Below, in pieces: positions 50,844 through 62,514 of a stretch of DNA of 64,000 nt. How positions within the stretch are numbered: position 1 is the stretch's first letter; each line of letters starts with the position of its first letter. The notes under the pieces are model-generated. The model was not told the origin of the DNA. It did no database searches and saw only the letters and a program-made list of their open reading frames with translations. Both the position numbers and the translations under genes were made by a program. This stretch comes from Escallonia rubra (lineage: Eukaryota; Streptophyta; Magnoliopsida; Escalloniales; Escalloniaceae): contig JAVXUO010000740.1 in the NCBI GenBank assembly GCA_033065855.1, forward strand, positions 248,001-312,000. Reading direction: 5' to 3'.

Positions 50844-53376
50844 ATGTCAGTCGATCGAAGTTGGATGAAAATGAAGAATGCTGAAGATTTTGAGTGTCGC
50901 GTTGACGAATTTCTCGACTTCGCTTATGCACATCCTGCACATGTTGACCTTGATAAGATAAGGTGTCCGTGCGGTAGATGTGAGTTGTTGCACTGGAGAA
51001 AAAGAATTGAAGTAAAATGGCATCTTCGTCGGTACGGTTTTATGGGTGGATACACAAGGTGGACGCAGCACGGGGAAACGATAGTATTGTCGTCCAACCC
51101 GGTTAGTCAAACTGAAGTTAGGGAGGAGGCACGATATGATTACTGAGATATGATTATGGATGCTGGGCATGCTAATGTTGACTGGGGTAACGACAGTCCA
51201 CAACCGCCGAACGAGGGGGCTCATCAGTTTTATGAGTTGTTGAGAGCTGCGGAAGAGCCGCTGTGGGATGGAGCTCCGAAACACACACGGCTGTCTGTGG
51301 TTAGTAGGTTATTACAGTTGAAATCAGACCACAGGCTGAGTGAGAAAGGTTTTAACGAGTTTGTTACCTTAATCAAAGAAATACTGTTCGAAAGTGAAAA
51401 GCTACCGCCATCGTACTATGACGCGAAGAAGATGATGAGGAAACTTGGGTTGAGCTATGACCGGATAGATGCGTGCAATAACGATTGTGTATTACTCTGG
51501 AAAGAGAATAAGGATTTGTCACGGTGTCCAGTATGTGATCATTCGAGGTACAAACCGGACAAAGGGAATAAGAAAAACATTGCATGGAAGATATTGCGAT
51601 ATTTTCCGGTCACACCACGGCTTCAGAGAATGTACTACTCCTTCGATACGGCTGAACATATGAGGGCTCACCGTGAGACTCGCAGCAACGATGCCGATGT
51701 GCTGACACACCCAGCTGATGGAGAGGCGTGGAAGGAGTTTGACCGCAGACATCCAGTCTTTGCTCAGGAAGTTCGGAATGTTAGACTTGGTCTTGCAACC
51801 GATGGGTTCAACCCTTTCGGTCAGTCTACCACGCCTTACTCCTGTTAGCCTGTTATTATTGTCCCTTACAACCTTTCACCAAGCATGTGCATGAAGAAGC
51901 CGTATATGTTCTTGTCGTTGCTTATTCCGGGGGCGAAGAGTCCCGGTAAGGACATAGATGTGTATTTAAGGCCGTTGATTGATGAGTTAAAACAGTTATG
52001 GAATCATGGAGTCAAAACATATGATGTATCCCTTAAACAAAATTTTCAGATGAGGGCTGCTTTGATGTGGAATACATGATTTCCCCGCATTGGGAATGAC
52101 GTGTGGTTGGACCACACATGGGAAGCTAGCATGCCCTGCTTGTATGGGCGTGAACCCCGGTCATACGTTAAAGCACGGCGGAAAGGCCTCGTGGTTCGGA
52201 TGTCACTGTAAGCTTTTGCCACCGGGCCATCAGTTTCGTAGGCAGAAGGATAAATTTGACGGGACAATCGAGCGTGAGGTTGTCACACTGGACTACCCAT
52301 CTGGTGAAGAAGTACTCTCACACCTGGAGGCACTTGATACTGACATACCACACGGTAAGGGTGTGCCGGATCAGAAGATTGCAGGGTTCGGGAAAGAGCA
52401 TAACTGGAGAAAAAATTGTATCTTCTGGGAGTTAGCCTACTGGAGGACGCTCGTTATCCGAAACAACATGGATGTGATGCATATATAGAAGAACGTTTTT
52501 GATAATGTGTTCAACACAGTGATGAATGTCAAGGGCAAATCGAAAGATCACCTTAAAGCGAGAATGGATCTACAACAGTTGGGTGTACGCCGTGAATTGC
52601 ATCCTCGGACAGTCAGTGGGAGGACCATACTTCCGAAAGCACCTTACTGTCTAGACAAGAAACAAGTGGAGAAGGTCTGTCAGTGGGTTAAGAATTTGAA
52701 GCTTCCGGATGGGTTTGCGTCCAACATATCTCGTTGTTGCAATGTATCGGAATGCAAGTTCCAAGGGATGAAGAGTCACGACTGCCACGTATTCATGGAG
52801 AGATTCATTCCTATTGCCTTCCGGGGACTGTTGCCACGGGTTGTTTGCGAGACTTTGACTGAATTATCTCATTTCTTTCGAGATATATGCTCTTCTACGA
52901 TCCGGGTGAGTAACATGGAAGTGCTTGAGAAGAACATTGTGGTGACGATTTGCAAGCTGGAGAAAATCTTCCCACCTTCGTTCTTTGATTCAATGGAGCA
53001 TCTGTCTGTTCACTTGGCATATGAAGCTAAGATGGGTGGACCCGTGCAATATCGGTGGATGTATCCCTTCGAGAGGTAATCCTTAAATTGTTACAGTTGT
53101 TCGTTTACACTTAATGCGACATCTGTTATCATTGATATTCCACCTAACTCGATTCGTTAAACTTCTAGGTTCATGTTCCATTTAAAGAAAAAAGTTCGTA
53201 ATAAGGCTCGGGTTGAGGGCTCAATTGCGGAGACTTGCGTAATGGAAGAACTTGTAAACTTTTGTAGTCAATATTTTGGGCCTGATGTTGGTACAAGGTT
53301 AAATAAACTAGGCCGAAATGACCCTGGAGCAAGCACAAATTTGGAAGGGCAATTGTCAATATTCAAGCAGTCGTAG
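50844..53376 (+). pseudogene. TNP2-type CACTA transposase, disabled
   Basis: This is the catalytic transposase of CACTA elements. In order: transposase-associated domain (MSVDRSWMK, KIRCPCGRC; 50844-51143), the Transposase_21 (tnp2) body (51150-52488 and on), and DUF4218 to 53075. A 93-bp GT-AG intron follows (53076-53168), then a continuation reading VRNKARVEGSIAETC. Defects are in-frame stops at 51144-51146 (TGA), 51846-51848 (TAG for an expected Trp in YSCWPV), 52077-52079 (TGA), a frameshift near 52085-52095, a TAG at 52486-52488 for the expected Glu of NNMDVMHIEKN, and 53374-53376. The rest is well conserved, so inactivation looks fairly recent. Confidence 0.88.
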
Positions 53377-53518
53377 TCCGTTCGGCCGAACGAATACTCG
53401 ATGGCTAACATATGAAGAGTACGGTGCTGCAACAATATATGCCCTTCTTAATTGCGATGAAGTTTCGGCATTCGTTTAGTAAGTTAAAGTCTTAATTCAC
53501 TTACATTGCTGTACATAA

Positions 53519-54498
53519 TTGAAAGTGTGTGTTAAGCGAGTCAAATGCATATTGGTTTGCAATGAGTTCGATGCGGAATCTTTAATCACTAATCCCGCTG
53601 GACTTGAATCTCATCGGAAATCACAATTTGTACAGTGGTTCAAAATCCGTATAAGATTATTTAACGAAATTATATTATGTGTTATATACAGTTCTGTGGC
53701 CAATTAGTATACTGATTTATCCTTAATTTTTACCGTTATCTACAATAGGTTCAGTCAATGGATAAACCAGTGCCTTCCTGCTTGAAATTACTAGCCGAAT
53801 GTCCTAACAAACAAACATCCTGTTACGGAGGCTATATCATCAACGGGTTTAGGTTTAACGTAAAAGATGATGACCGAACAAAACAAACCCAAAACAGTGG
53901 AGTCTTGGTCAACGGCGATTGTTATGCCGAGAATTGCATGGACTTTTACGGAGAGCTAGATGAGATTGTTGAGCTAACATATCTGGGTTCCCAAAACCGC
54001 CTGGTAATGTTCAAGTGTACGTGGTTCGATGTCACATGCAATAGAGGAATCCGTGTTAGCTCTCAAGGGATTGTAGATGTCAATGTCAAGTCAAGACTTG
54101 CATCAGACGAGCCCTTTGTGTTTGCTAGTCAAGCTGTACAAGTCTTTTACGCGGAGGACGTCGCCAATCCCAAATCTCATTGGTATACAACTATCAAGTC
54201 CAAGAAATTGCCCGTGACATATGACAGTGAGCTAGACTCCTTTCAAGCCGACCAACCACGTGTCTTGTTCCCTGTTGAGGTCAACAACGAGGAGGACGAT
54301 CTTCCTCTTCCAACAACACTTCTTGTGGGAGAAGAAGTCGTAGATGATGACGCGGAAGACGTGGAAAGTGTTGGAGATGATGTGACCGAGTCTACTGATG
54401 AAGAGGATGAATTAGAAGATGAAGAGGACGACGAGTCCCACGAAGAAGAGGGCGACGAGGAAAGTGATGAAGATGATTCGCAAACTGAAAATGATTGA
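53519..54498 (+). pseudogene. TNP2 C-terminal part with DUF4216 and acidic tail
   Basis: The 3' part of the same transposase gene. A piece reading NPAGLESHRKSQFVQWFK (about 53595-53648) is followed by an intron and an exon from about 53749 (after TACAATAG), open through ATG 53758 to the stop at 54498. It holds DUF4216: YIINGFRFNVKD, KQTQNSGVLV, ELTYLG, MFKCTWFDV, FVFASQAVQVFY. The last 70 residues are almost all Asp/Glu with Ser. The donor of the preceding intron is not clear. The 246-residue frame is itself intact but belongs to the broken gene. Confidence 0.8.
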
Positions 54499-54678
54499 CT
54501 TGTAATGTTGTAACATCACGGGAAAAATGTAGTAACATTTTAGAACTTGGTGTTTATTGATGTGTTTTTGCACATCCGTTCATATATATATATATATATA
54601 GTGCTGATGATGATTTATGCCTAAATTATTATTTTTCACGTGTTAATGTCTTTGTATATAATCTATATGAAGTCATAT

Positions 54679-56295
54679 ATGGATAGGCTACGGGCAATTC
54701 GTGGTCGGGCTGGACGCCGAGCTGCTTCCTCCCCGGTGGGTCCCACCTCGTCATTGCCTACTGATGACGAGGTACATAGTGATCGCGGACAGCAGATGGG
54801 GCCCTAGCCCCAGCTCCAGCCGTCGCCCCAGCTCGACCCAGATTCATCCCACACGCGCGTGCATTCTCCATCTTCCGTGGGTTCTACCTCAGGTATAGTT
54901 TATAACGGTGTTTAGTACATTTTCGCTAGCCTTATATTTAAAGTATATTTGAACTGTATTAATGTCTGTGTTTTGTAGGATCTCGACGAGGCCGTGGTCC
55001 GACACGCGGGGTACGCATCGACCCCCAGCGTAAACAGAGAGTTACGCTCACGCATGAGGGCCTGTAAGTACTAAAAATATCACCTCTTGCCTTAAATTTA
55101 AAATTTTGGGGTGTTAATTTATATTTGAACTGTATTAATTAATTAATTTACTTCTTTGGCAGGATCCTGGAGAATTTAGCGAGGACGAATATCGACGTTC
55201 TTGTGAAGGGCCGATTTTTCGAGCCACGCCTGTGCTGGAAGCACTGGGATGCCGCTGTGAGGGAGGCCCTATGGGAGGAGTGGCTGGTACGGTGAAGTAT
55301 TTTTTTTAGCGTTAGTAAATGTTTAATTACAGTTTGTTTTCTGGTCATAATTTGTGTTATTGAATGCCTTACAGGAGGGGTTTACGTTTGACACGCCTCA
55401 GCAGCAGGCACTGGGGCAGCAGGCCTTCTTTGCCTACATCGGCAAGAATTACCGCCGATGGCTCCACGACGCACGGGACCGGGCAAAGAAGCTGCTGCCC
55501 GAGGGTGCCCCGATGACGGAGATGACGAGATATCCCCCACATTGGATATCTCACCGTGTATGGGGGGAGATGATAGATCGGTGGGCTGCGGATCCAGGCT
55601 GGGACGCCAAGAGTAAGAGCGGGGCCGAGAACAGACAGAACAGAGATCCGACGCACATGGGGGGGGGGTCGGTGCCACACGACATCATCCGACACATGAA
55701 CGCGGTTGAGCACCCGGATCTGGAGGAGGATGAGGTCATAGCTCTGACCTATAGTCAGACGCACGTGCGGAAAAAGGACAAGGACGAGGCGCACTGGGCG
55801 GGCGACTATATTTCTGATATTGCCCGGCGGATCGATGTGAGTCAATTTATTTAAGTTGTTAATGTTTTGCCTTTCTATCCTCAATGTACGTTTCGTTAAT
55901 TAATGCTCTAATATATCGTTAAACCACTGTTTTTGCAGGCCTCGTATGAACAACTAAGGGGGTCCGAGCAGCAGTCCGGACAGCCATCAGCGTCCACTAG
56001 TACGGCTGCGAGTACTGGGGGGTTGAAGCGATGGCTGGATACGCCGGAGGTCGTAAATCGACCGAAAGGCCGCATACGCGGCCTTCCTAGCACGACTGCT
56101 CGTGCCGTGATAGGAATGTCCTCACCCCCTGCTGCCCCTCCACAGACACCGGCTCCTCAGCGTAAGTTGGACGACGAGGAGATCCAGCGCATTGCTACAG
56201 TGTTGGTGAGGATGATTAGGGAGCAGGGCACTGCTGGACATGCCGAGCCGGCCCCGAATCAGCAGGATCCAGATCCGGGACTCGGCGACCCCTGA
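54679..56295 (+). pseudogene. TNPA-type CACTA gene (Transposase_24), one nonsense codon
   Basis: The second CACTA gene, probably the subterminal-repeat-binding accessory protein. Five exons: 54679-54892, 54979-55063, 55163-55286, 55375-55836 and 55939-56295, all with GT-AG introns and phase-consistent, coding for 413 residues. Exon 4 shows the Transposase_24 (PF03004-like) signature: YRRWLHDARDRAKK, WISHRVWGEMIDRW, then KS..ENRQNRDPTHMGG and HPDLEEDEV. Exon 1 is Arg/Ser/Pro-rich; exon 5 is Pro/Gln-rich with a charged helix (KLDDEEIQRIATVLVRMI). The only defect is TAG at 54805-54807 (codon 43), at a place followed by Gln/Pro repeats, so a CAG-to-TAG change is likely. A downstream start or an unseen exon would leave it functional. 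Confidence 0.75.
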
Positions 56296-56539
56296 TGAGC
56301 CCCTTCCCGTGCCTGTTCCTAGCTTTCCCCCCTGGGCCCGGCTTGTACTCTTCTCCCCTCCCTTAACCGGCTGTATTCGGTTCCTGGCTTGTACATATGA
56401 GTCTTTTTTATATTGAAATATTTTTTATAATTGATTATATATATTTCTTTCTGTATTGATTATTGCGCGTTGTTGTTGAGAAATGAAAATTGTATTACAG
56501 GTCTGGGTAATTGAAAAAAAAAATTAAAAAAAATTGATT

Positions 56540-56856
56540 TTTGGCGACGGATGAAATCCGTCGCTAAATAAACTTTTTAGCGACGGAATAGTCCGTCGCT
56601 AAAAATTATTCCGTCGCTAATTTTATAAAAAAGAAAATAAATTAAAATACTAAAAATATACTTAGCGACGGATATTTAAAAATCAATCCGACGCAAAAAA
56701 TTACATATTTAGCGACGGAGTTCAAAATTCCGTCGCTAAACTATTACTGACAGGCTTTTATACGAGGGACTTTTAGCGACGGTGAATCCGTCGCTAATTG
56801 TTTTAGCGACGGAATGAAGGCTTTTAGCGACGGATTTCCCCGTCGCTAAAAGCCTT
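56540..56856. repeat. CACTA right subterminal repeats
   Basis: About a dozen copies in both orientations of TTTAGCGACGGA / TCCGTCGCTAAA. They are the counterpart of the left array but with GCTAAA rather than GGTAAA. They end directly at the right terminal inverted repeat. Confidence 0.85.
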
Positions 56857-56872
56857 TTTTCTTGTAGTGATT

Positions 56873-57585
56873 GTGTGTTTTTTCTGGCTAGTTAATGAAA
56901 TGAATCAAGTGTTAAATGTGGATGAAGGTAGCTGCACTTGCGTTATTGGTTTTAGGGTGTGATTTGCTCATTAAGTATGTTGGGTTGTTTTCATTTATAT
57001 TTAAATAAGAAAGAAAAATATAAAAAATGACCCACCAGATTTCGTTTGATGTAACTTTCTTGTACCAGTATCGATGGATCCACCAAAGTATTACCTTTAG
57101 GGTTAATATTGTGCACTATAGTTTGCTCATTTCGTTGTAACCCTCTCGGCATTGGTACATTATTTCTTGTTAAGCTAAAGTTTACCATATGCTCTTATTT
57201 GGTTTGATTTAATATTTCTACAGATTATAGGTCTTTTGTTACCATTTTGAGATCTACATTGGTCAATTTTCCTTCAATTTGTCACGCATGTTATTGAAAT
57301 GACATTCTCATTCTTTTTGGAAATCACATATAGAGATTGTTTTGGGAAATTAAGAGAGTTATTTATTTATTCATCATATATTTGAGTCACACATCGTGGG
57401 TGACTTTCCCACTAGCATCATGAAACAGAAGGGCAGACAAAAAAAAAATGGCTCCTGATTCCATATCTGGTACCCTATATACATGAAGTCTGCACAAAAT
57501 TAGTTTCCTATATACATGAAAAACTCATACGCTTAACTAGCTCCCTACAATCCATATCCAGAGTCTCAATATCGGGGGTGGGGGG
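56873..57585. other. Intergenic, no gene
   Basis: AT-rich. The minus-strand frame at 56991-57188 has no domain. I see no repeat border here. Confidence 0.4.
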
Positions 57586-57850
57586 TCATTCATTTAAGAG
57601 TGAGAGTACGATGCTGTTATCGTCCACTTCTAGCATGATATTACGATAGTTTTGCTTCCAAGCTACATGCAAGATGTCACAGACAGTCCACCACTCAGCG
57701 GCATGATTATTAGTGGCATGTATATTCTGTGAGCGTCTCACTAGCCAACGGCCTATGTGCTCATGAATTAGAGCTATTACACCCCATATTTGTCTTATTG
57801 TTCACGCTACCATCAATATTAAGCTTAACCCATGCTCGGGGGTGGGTTCC
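57586..57850 (-). pseudogene. RNase H-like (RVT_3) fragment
   Basis: The minus strand reads WVKLNIDGSVNNKTNMGC, then after a frameshift AEWWTVCDILHVAWKQ and LEVDDNSIVL, ending at TGA 57586-57588. This is the order of the plant RVT_3 RNase H domain, with the catalytic residues D (IDGS), E (AEWW) and D (LEVDD) all kept. No reverse transcriptase lies upstream, so it is a fragment of a LINE or of a host RNase H-domain gene. The frameshift near 57775 makes it a pseudogene. Confidence 0.6.
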
Positions 57851-58385
57851 AGCCAATGTATATTATGGTTTTAAGGATCGAGATTTGGTCGGTATAGTTG
57901 ACGAAGAATAAGTAGTCACGGGTAAAGTGCCAACTTCTCTTAAAATGTATAATCTCGTGGGGAATTATTGTATATACACAAATAACTTGCAATGAATGTC
58001 TTCATTTACTAGCAAATTTTTTATGCCACATGTTTGTATCATTCTGTTTTGATGCCAAGAAAAGTGGGTTCACAGCTACGTGGAGGTGCCACAAAGGATA
58101 CAGTCCATGTCAGTTTCCAAATGTATAAAATGGGACACAGCGAGGGTGGAGTTAGGGTAGAGTGCAAGGCTTCCTAGACAGGTCTTGAGGAGTGGCAGTG
58201 CTGCGGAGACGAGGGTTAAGACGAACATGGCCGACAGTCGTCCAAACTAAGGTCCACGTCAAGATCCAATATCACGTTTGATGTTACATCCAATGTCACA
58301 GTCCAATTGTGTTTCTCTATCTAAAATTTAGTAGCTCTGGATATCAAATAAGAAAATTCTTGTCAAAAATGAAGTCCGAGGTTCT

Positions 58386-58394
58386 CTATTTATA
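58386..58394 (-). promoter_or_regulatory. TATA box of the third Tat-type LTR
   Basis: TATAAATAG on the minus strand, aligned with the TATA boxes of the other two LTR copies. Confidence 0.5.
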
Positions 58395-59229
58395 GGCAAA
58401 AGTATGCTTGTGTCATCAGTTGCCACATGTAGTCCCCTGGAAGTGACACATCACCGGGAGGTCCGTAAATACCGGTGCTCCTTTGGACTGTTGGTTCCCA
58501 TATTCGTGCTGCCTGCCCCCACTCAGCGTCACTTTACTGGTCTGACAAGACTGACCACACAACGTCGGCATGATCAGAGTAAGCCCTTGCCCTAGCTACT
58601 GGTCCAAAGCTTTTATTGAATCCCACAGGGATGCATCAAGAGACACTTAGAGAACCTAACAGTGGTGGGGAGGGTTCTTACACCCGACTGCCATGAGTGG
58701 TGGGGGAGGGTTCTTACACCCGACTGCCATGCAGACTAGAAGCGATGACCTCTACAGACCTGTTTTCGTCTCGGAGTGACCCGGGGTTCATTGCCCTGGG
58801 AGAGCCGAAGATCACCGGTAATCTGAGTGCGACGTGGTCACAGCTCAGGCGTGCCTAGTGTCATGCAAGCCACCCCATGTGAAAATAGTATCTGTGATAG
58901 TGCACATATCCCTATGCGAAGGGTCCTCATGCCGGAGCACTACAAGCGAAGCCCCTCGGTATGCTACACACTCAGGACAGTGGGTCGAAGCATGTTCTAC
59001 TTCCATGGCAGGGGTGAATGGTATGGTGAACAAGTACGGTGCTCGAGGGCACATAACATGAAAGTGGCACACGGGCGCGGTGCCAATGGCACGAGACATG
59101 AGAGTGGCACACAAGCGCAGAGGCGCCTGTCGAGAGATAAAACCTGGTGCTAGGGGCAGATGTCATGAAAGCGGTGCATGGGCGCGACGACACCTAGTGC
59201 AATGGTGGGCGTCGTGCCGGGGGCACGTG

Positions 59230-59690
59230 GCGCATGCGTGGCGCATGAGTATGTGTGATTGGTGTCACGGAAATAGGTGTTTTGTTAGAGGCACGTCATG
59301 CATGAGTGCTGCATGGGCGCGGGCGGCTAGTGTCACGAAAGTGGGCATTGTGCGGGGTCATGTGACGCATGATCGGTGCATGGGTGCGGGTGACTTGTGT
59401 CGTAGAAGTGGGCGTCGTGCAGGAGGCACGTGATGCATGAGCGACGCATGGGTGTGGGTGACTGGTGTAGCAGATGTGGGCGTCGTGCTGGGGCACGTGA
59501 CGCATGAACGACACATAGGTGCAAGCAACGGCTATCGCGGTAGTGGGCATCGTGTCGGGGCCACGTGACATATGAACGATGCATAGGCGAGGGTGACTGG
59601 TGTCGCGGAAGTGGGTGTATTGCCGGGGGCATGTGAAATGAGCGGCGCATGGGAGCAGGCGATTGGTATTGCGGTGACGGCACGTGGGCA
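59230..59690. repeat. 67-bp tandem repeat array in the third Tat-type LTR
   Basis: About seven units of 66-68 bp (GCATGGGTGCGGGTGACTTG...GTGGGCGTCGTGC...CACGTGACGCATGA); markers at 59378, 59446 and 59513. Each contains CACGTG or a close variant. The corresponding part of the 11-kb and 17-kb LTRs has fewer, more diverged units. Confidence 0.75.
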
Positions 59691-59990
59691 ACGGTGGGCG
59701 CCACGAAGATGGAGCATGACCGCGGGCGACAGGCACTGTGGAGCAGCGCGTGACTCGGCAGCGATGGTGGGCGTCGCAGAGATGGCACGCGGATCCTTGG
59801 AGGAGTGGAATTGCAATGGGGAAGGCCAAGGGCCAACCCCAAGGGGATGGCTGAGGTCGACCTCAAGGGGAAGGTCGAGGCCGACCCCTTAGAAAGAAGG
59901 CTGAGGTCGACCCCCCTCCCCCCACCCGAAGGCCAAGGCTTGGTGGCGTGATTCACTTAGCAAAAAAATGGGTTCGACGGATGAGGTGCG

Positions 59991-62146
59991 ACGAGCGCGC
60001 TTTCTACTGATCATGTAAAAATTAAATTCCTTATCGTAGAAGAAATGCCAAAAATTGAAAATAGAAACAAAAAGTGCGTGACTCAGGCGTGCGTCGCTTT
60101 AACCATTTCAGGCGTGCTGAAAATTGACCGTTGACTATGGTGATGTGTCACAAAAAATGGGACTCACAGTGGGTCCATTGATACAACCAAGATAGGTTGG
60201 GAACACCTTTTAAACTTTTTTTCAGTAATTAAGTATCATTTCAACCTGAAATTTTAACATACAAACTTTTCTCAATTATTATTCTCTTGTAATTGCAAAA
60301 TTACATTTTTGTCAAAATTTTTAGCAATAATTGACTTTCTGTATCTCTCTCTCAACAACAGATAGTTTAGTTTATTTGACGCAATGTCCTCCAACTTTCA
60401 CCTTAGACACAATGAGTGTTTATTGCTAAAACTTTGTCTTGCCATTCTTACTAATTCATTAACAACAGTAGTAAGAAAACGAGATTTTGTGACAAATGTT
60501 CGTTACTATATGGTATGAGGAAGTTCAGGAGTAGGAGTATATGCATAGATAGAAATATACATGTACATTTTACACAATTGTGTCTGTAGCAAACCGACTT
60601 AAAAAAAATTCTACCACAAGAAAGGATTTTAGGAGTCCCTATCTTTTTTAATTAGGGAAACTAGAAAAAATAAGAAAAATCCTAAAATGACTCCATAGTG
60701 TCTAAAAGGACGGTTAGTCTATCGAAAATTGAGAGATGGTTCGGAGACTAAGTTATGTAGCAGGAATGTGTTAAGCACCTGTCACACCCTTTCGGTCTAT
60801 ACTTCATTTCTATTGATTTTTGGCCTTTAAAACATATAATACATAACACATGCATAAAAGCATACCTAGGCTTATTTCATTTTATTGTCTTGAACTCGAC
60901 ATCGAGGGTCGAGTGACCTATGTTCCGGTCGAACTAACTAGAATCAAAACGACCGTAGTTCAACTTCAATCTTACGGGAAGTAGTCTACATTTAAAGACT
61001 TAGTCCTAGACTCAGAAATGTAAAAGACTATTTTGATTTTTGTGATAGAAAGGTGACATCGGAAAATGGGAGACAATTTAAAGTGAATTTCTAAACTAGA
61101 AAACTATGAAAATTACCTCTTGAAGTAGCTTGTCTGGAAGACTCGGGATGCTCTCCTAACGATTCACAATACAAAGAGATCAAAAGACTTTTTAGAGTGA
61201 ATATGAACGGCTGAAGTTCTCGAGAGAGCTAGAGTATCATTAGCTTCTACAGAAAAATGGTATGCAAGCTCAAAAGAGAACAAACTTCTGGACCCCTAAA
61301 AATGAAGGCCAATGGCTATATTTAGAAAGCTCAGGGTTGCAGAATCTAACAAGATTAGCTATGCCAATCTGCAAGGCTGGATATAAGTTAATTTATTGGA
61401 TAAAATTGCAGATTGACAAAAGCTAATTAATCGGTCGGTTAGTCAAAAACCGGTCGTGGACGAATTTTCAATGCACTTGGGGAGCCTGTTCATCCCAAAA
61501 TTCAAAAATAATATTCCTAAATTTCGAGGCATTATTTGACACTCAATTCGATAATTATCTATGATTTAGCAGATCGGATGTACCAGATTCAAGATTTATC
61601 ACTTCTAACCATATAAATCATGAATTTAATCTTTGCACCAGGGATAATCACAAATTATTCCTCAAAATTATCTAGAAAAACTAACTAAGTTAAAATAATC
61701 TAGACATTGGAATAGTCTGACATAATTAGACTGGACTGGGTCGGTTACTAACTGGATCACTATACTGGATTGTTGGTCTGGACAAGACCAATGGTCTTGG
61801 ACACTTAACCATTTGACTATATTGGAATAAATTAATTTATTAAGTCACATTGCTAGGCCTAGGCTCAACAATGCACTCTAATTAATAAAAAAATCCATTA
61901 ATTATTTAATTAATAATAATTACAAAAACGAGGTATCTATTGTGTCCTAACAAAACAAGAAAAGAATTTCTCATTATTTGGTAACAAAAAGCGGCGTCTA
62001 AATATTTTTTACTTAGTGATAGTATCCTTGGTCAGCCCACCAAACTAGAGAGTGGCCCGACCCATGTACTAGTAAGTGGGAGATAATAACCACAACTTTT
62101 TTGCATATGATTCTTTAATAAATCTACGAAGTTCTTAAATTAATGG
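59991..62146. other. AT-rich intergenic region, no gene
   Basis: No coding frame of note. TGTTAAGCACC (60769) and CCTAACA (61946-61952) look like LTR termini around a 1.18-kb stretch beginning TGTCACACCC, but the flanking pentamers (GAATG and AAACA) do not match, so I do not call a solo LTR. Confidence 0.35.
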
Positions 62147-62449
62147 ACTAATTACACATGGCACTTCTGAGATCCGCCCAAAACTACATTCATCATCTAA
62201 TAACAATTTTTATCACACGCCGATCCCCGGTGTTTGTAGTATACTTACACAAAATTCATTCCGTTAAGTATCCGTGAATAAAAGTTAGGGCACCACACAA
62301 TTTTATGTGATATCTTGGAATTGCCCTTGAAGATGTCTTTCCTTCGTCAGTCACCATCACTAATGCCACCGAACCACCACCGGTGCTGCCGTCACCCCCC
62401 TTCCAAACACCATCCCACCCCTGAACACCACTGCACACTACCTCTTTTT

Positions 62450-62514
<65 letters not shown>

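Larger units (their letters stand above)
47437..56869 (+). mobile_element. CACTA (En/Spm) DNA transposon
   Basis: Left end CACTATAAGAAAAGAGG and right end (inverted) CACTACAAGAAAAAAGG. A 3-bp target duplication ATT lies on both sides (47434-47436 and 56870-56872). Length 9433 bp. Subterminal arrays of GACGGA/CCGTCG motifs lie inside both ends, as in CACTA elements that bind a TNPA-type protein there. It carries a broken TNP2-type transposase (50844-54498) and a TNPA-type gene (54679-56295), both on the plus strand. The left 3.4 kb is repeats without a gene. The TNP2 defects make self-mobilisation unlikely, but the intact ends could be moved in trans. Confidence 0.93.
58050..59990 (-). repeat. 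Third Tat-type LTR, isolated
   Basis: Minus-strand relative of the LTRs at 11035-12964 and 15083-17043. It has the same U5 (GGCACCTCCACGTAGC and similar), a TATAAATAG box at 58386-58394, and the same order of tandem blocks. Neither the TGTTGCTATC start nor the primer site is present, so both ends are truncated or diverged. With no internal region or partner nearby, it is a solo LTR or a fragment. The 177-207 residue minus-strand frames inside are repeat translation. Confidence 0.65.

Noticed and set aside
59296..59956. 177- and 207-residue frames on the minus strand
   Set aside because: Translation of the 67-bp tandem array in the third LTR; His/Pro/Ser-rich in overlapping frames.
60769..61952. 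Solo LTR bounded by TGTTA...TAACA
   Set aside because: Flanking pentamers GAATG and AAACA do not match and no TATA or primer-site context supports it.
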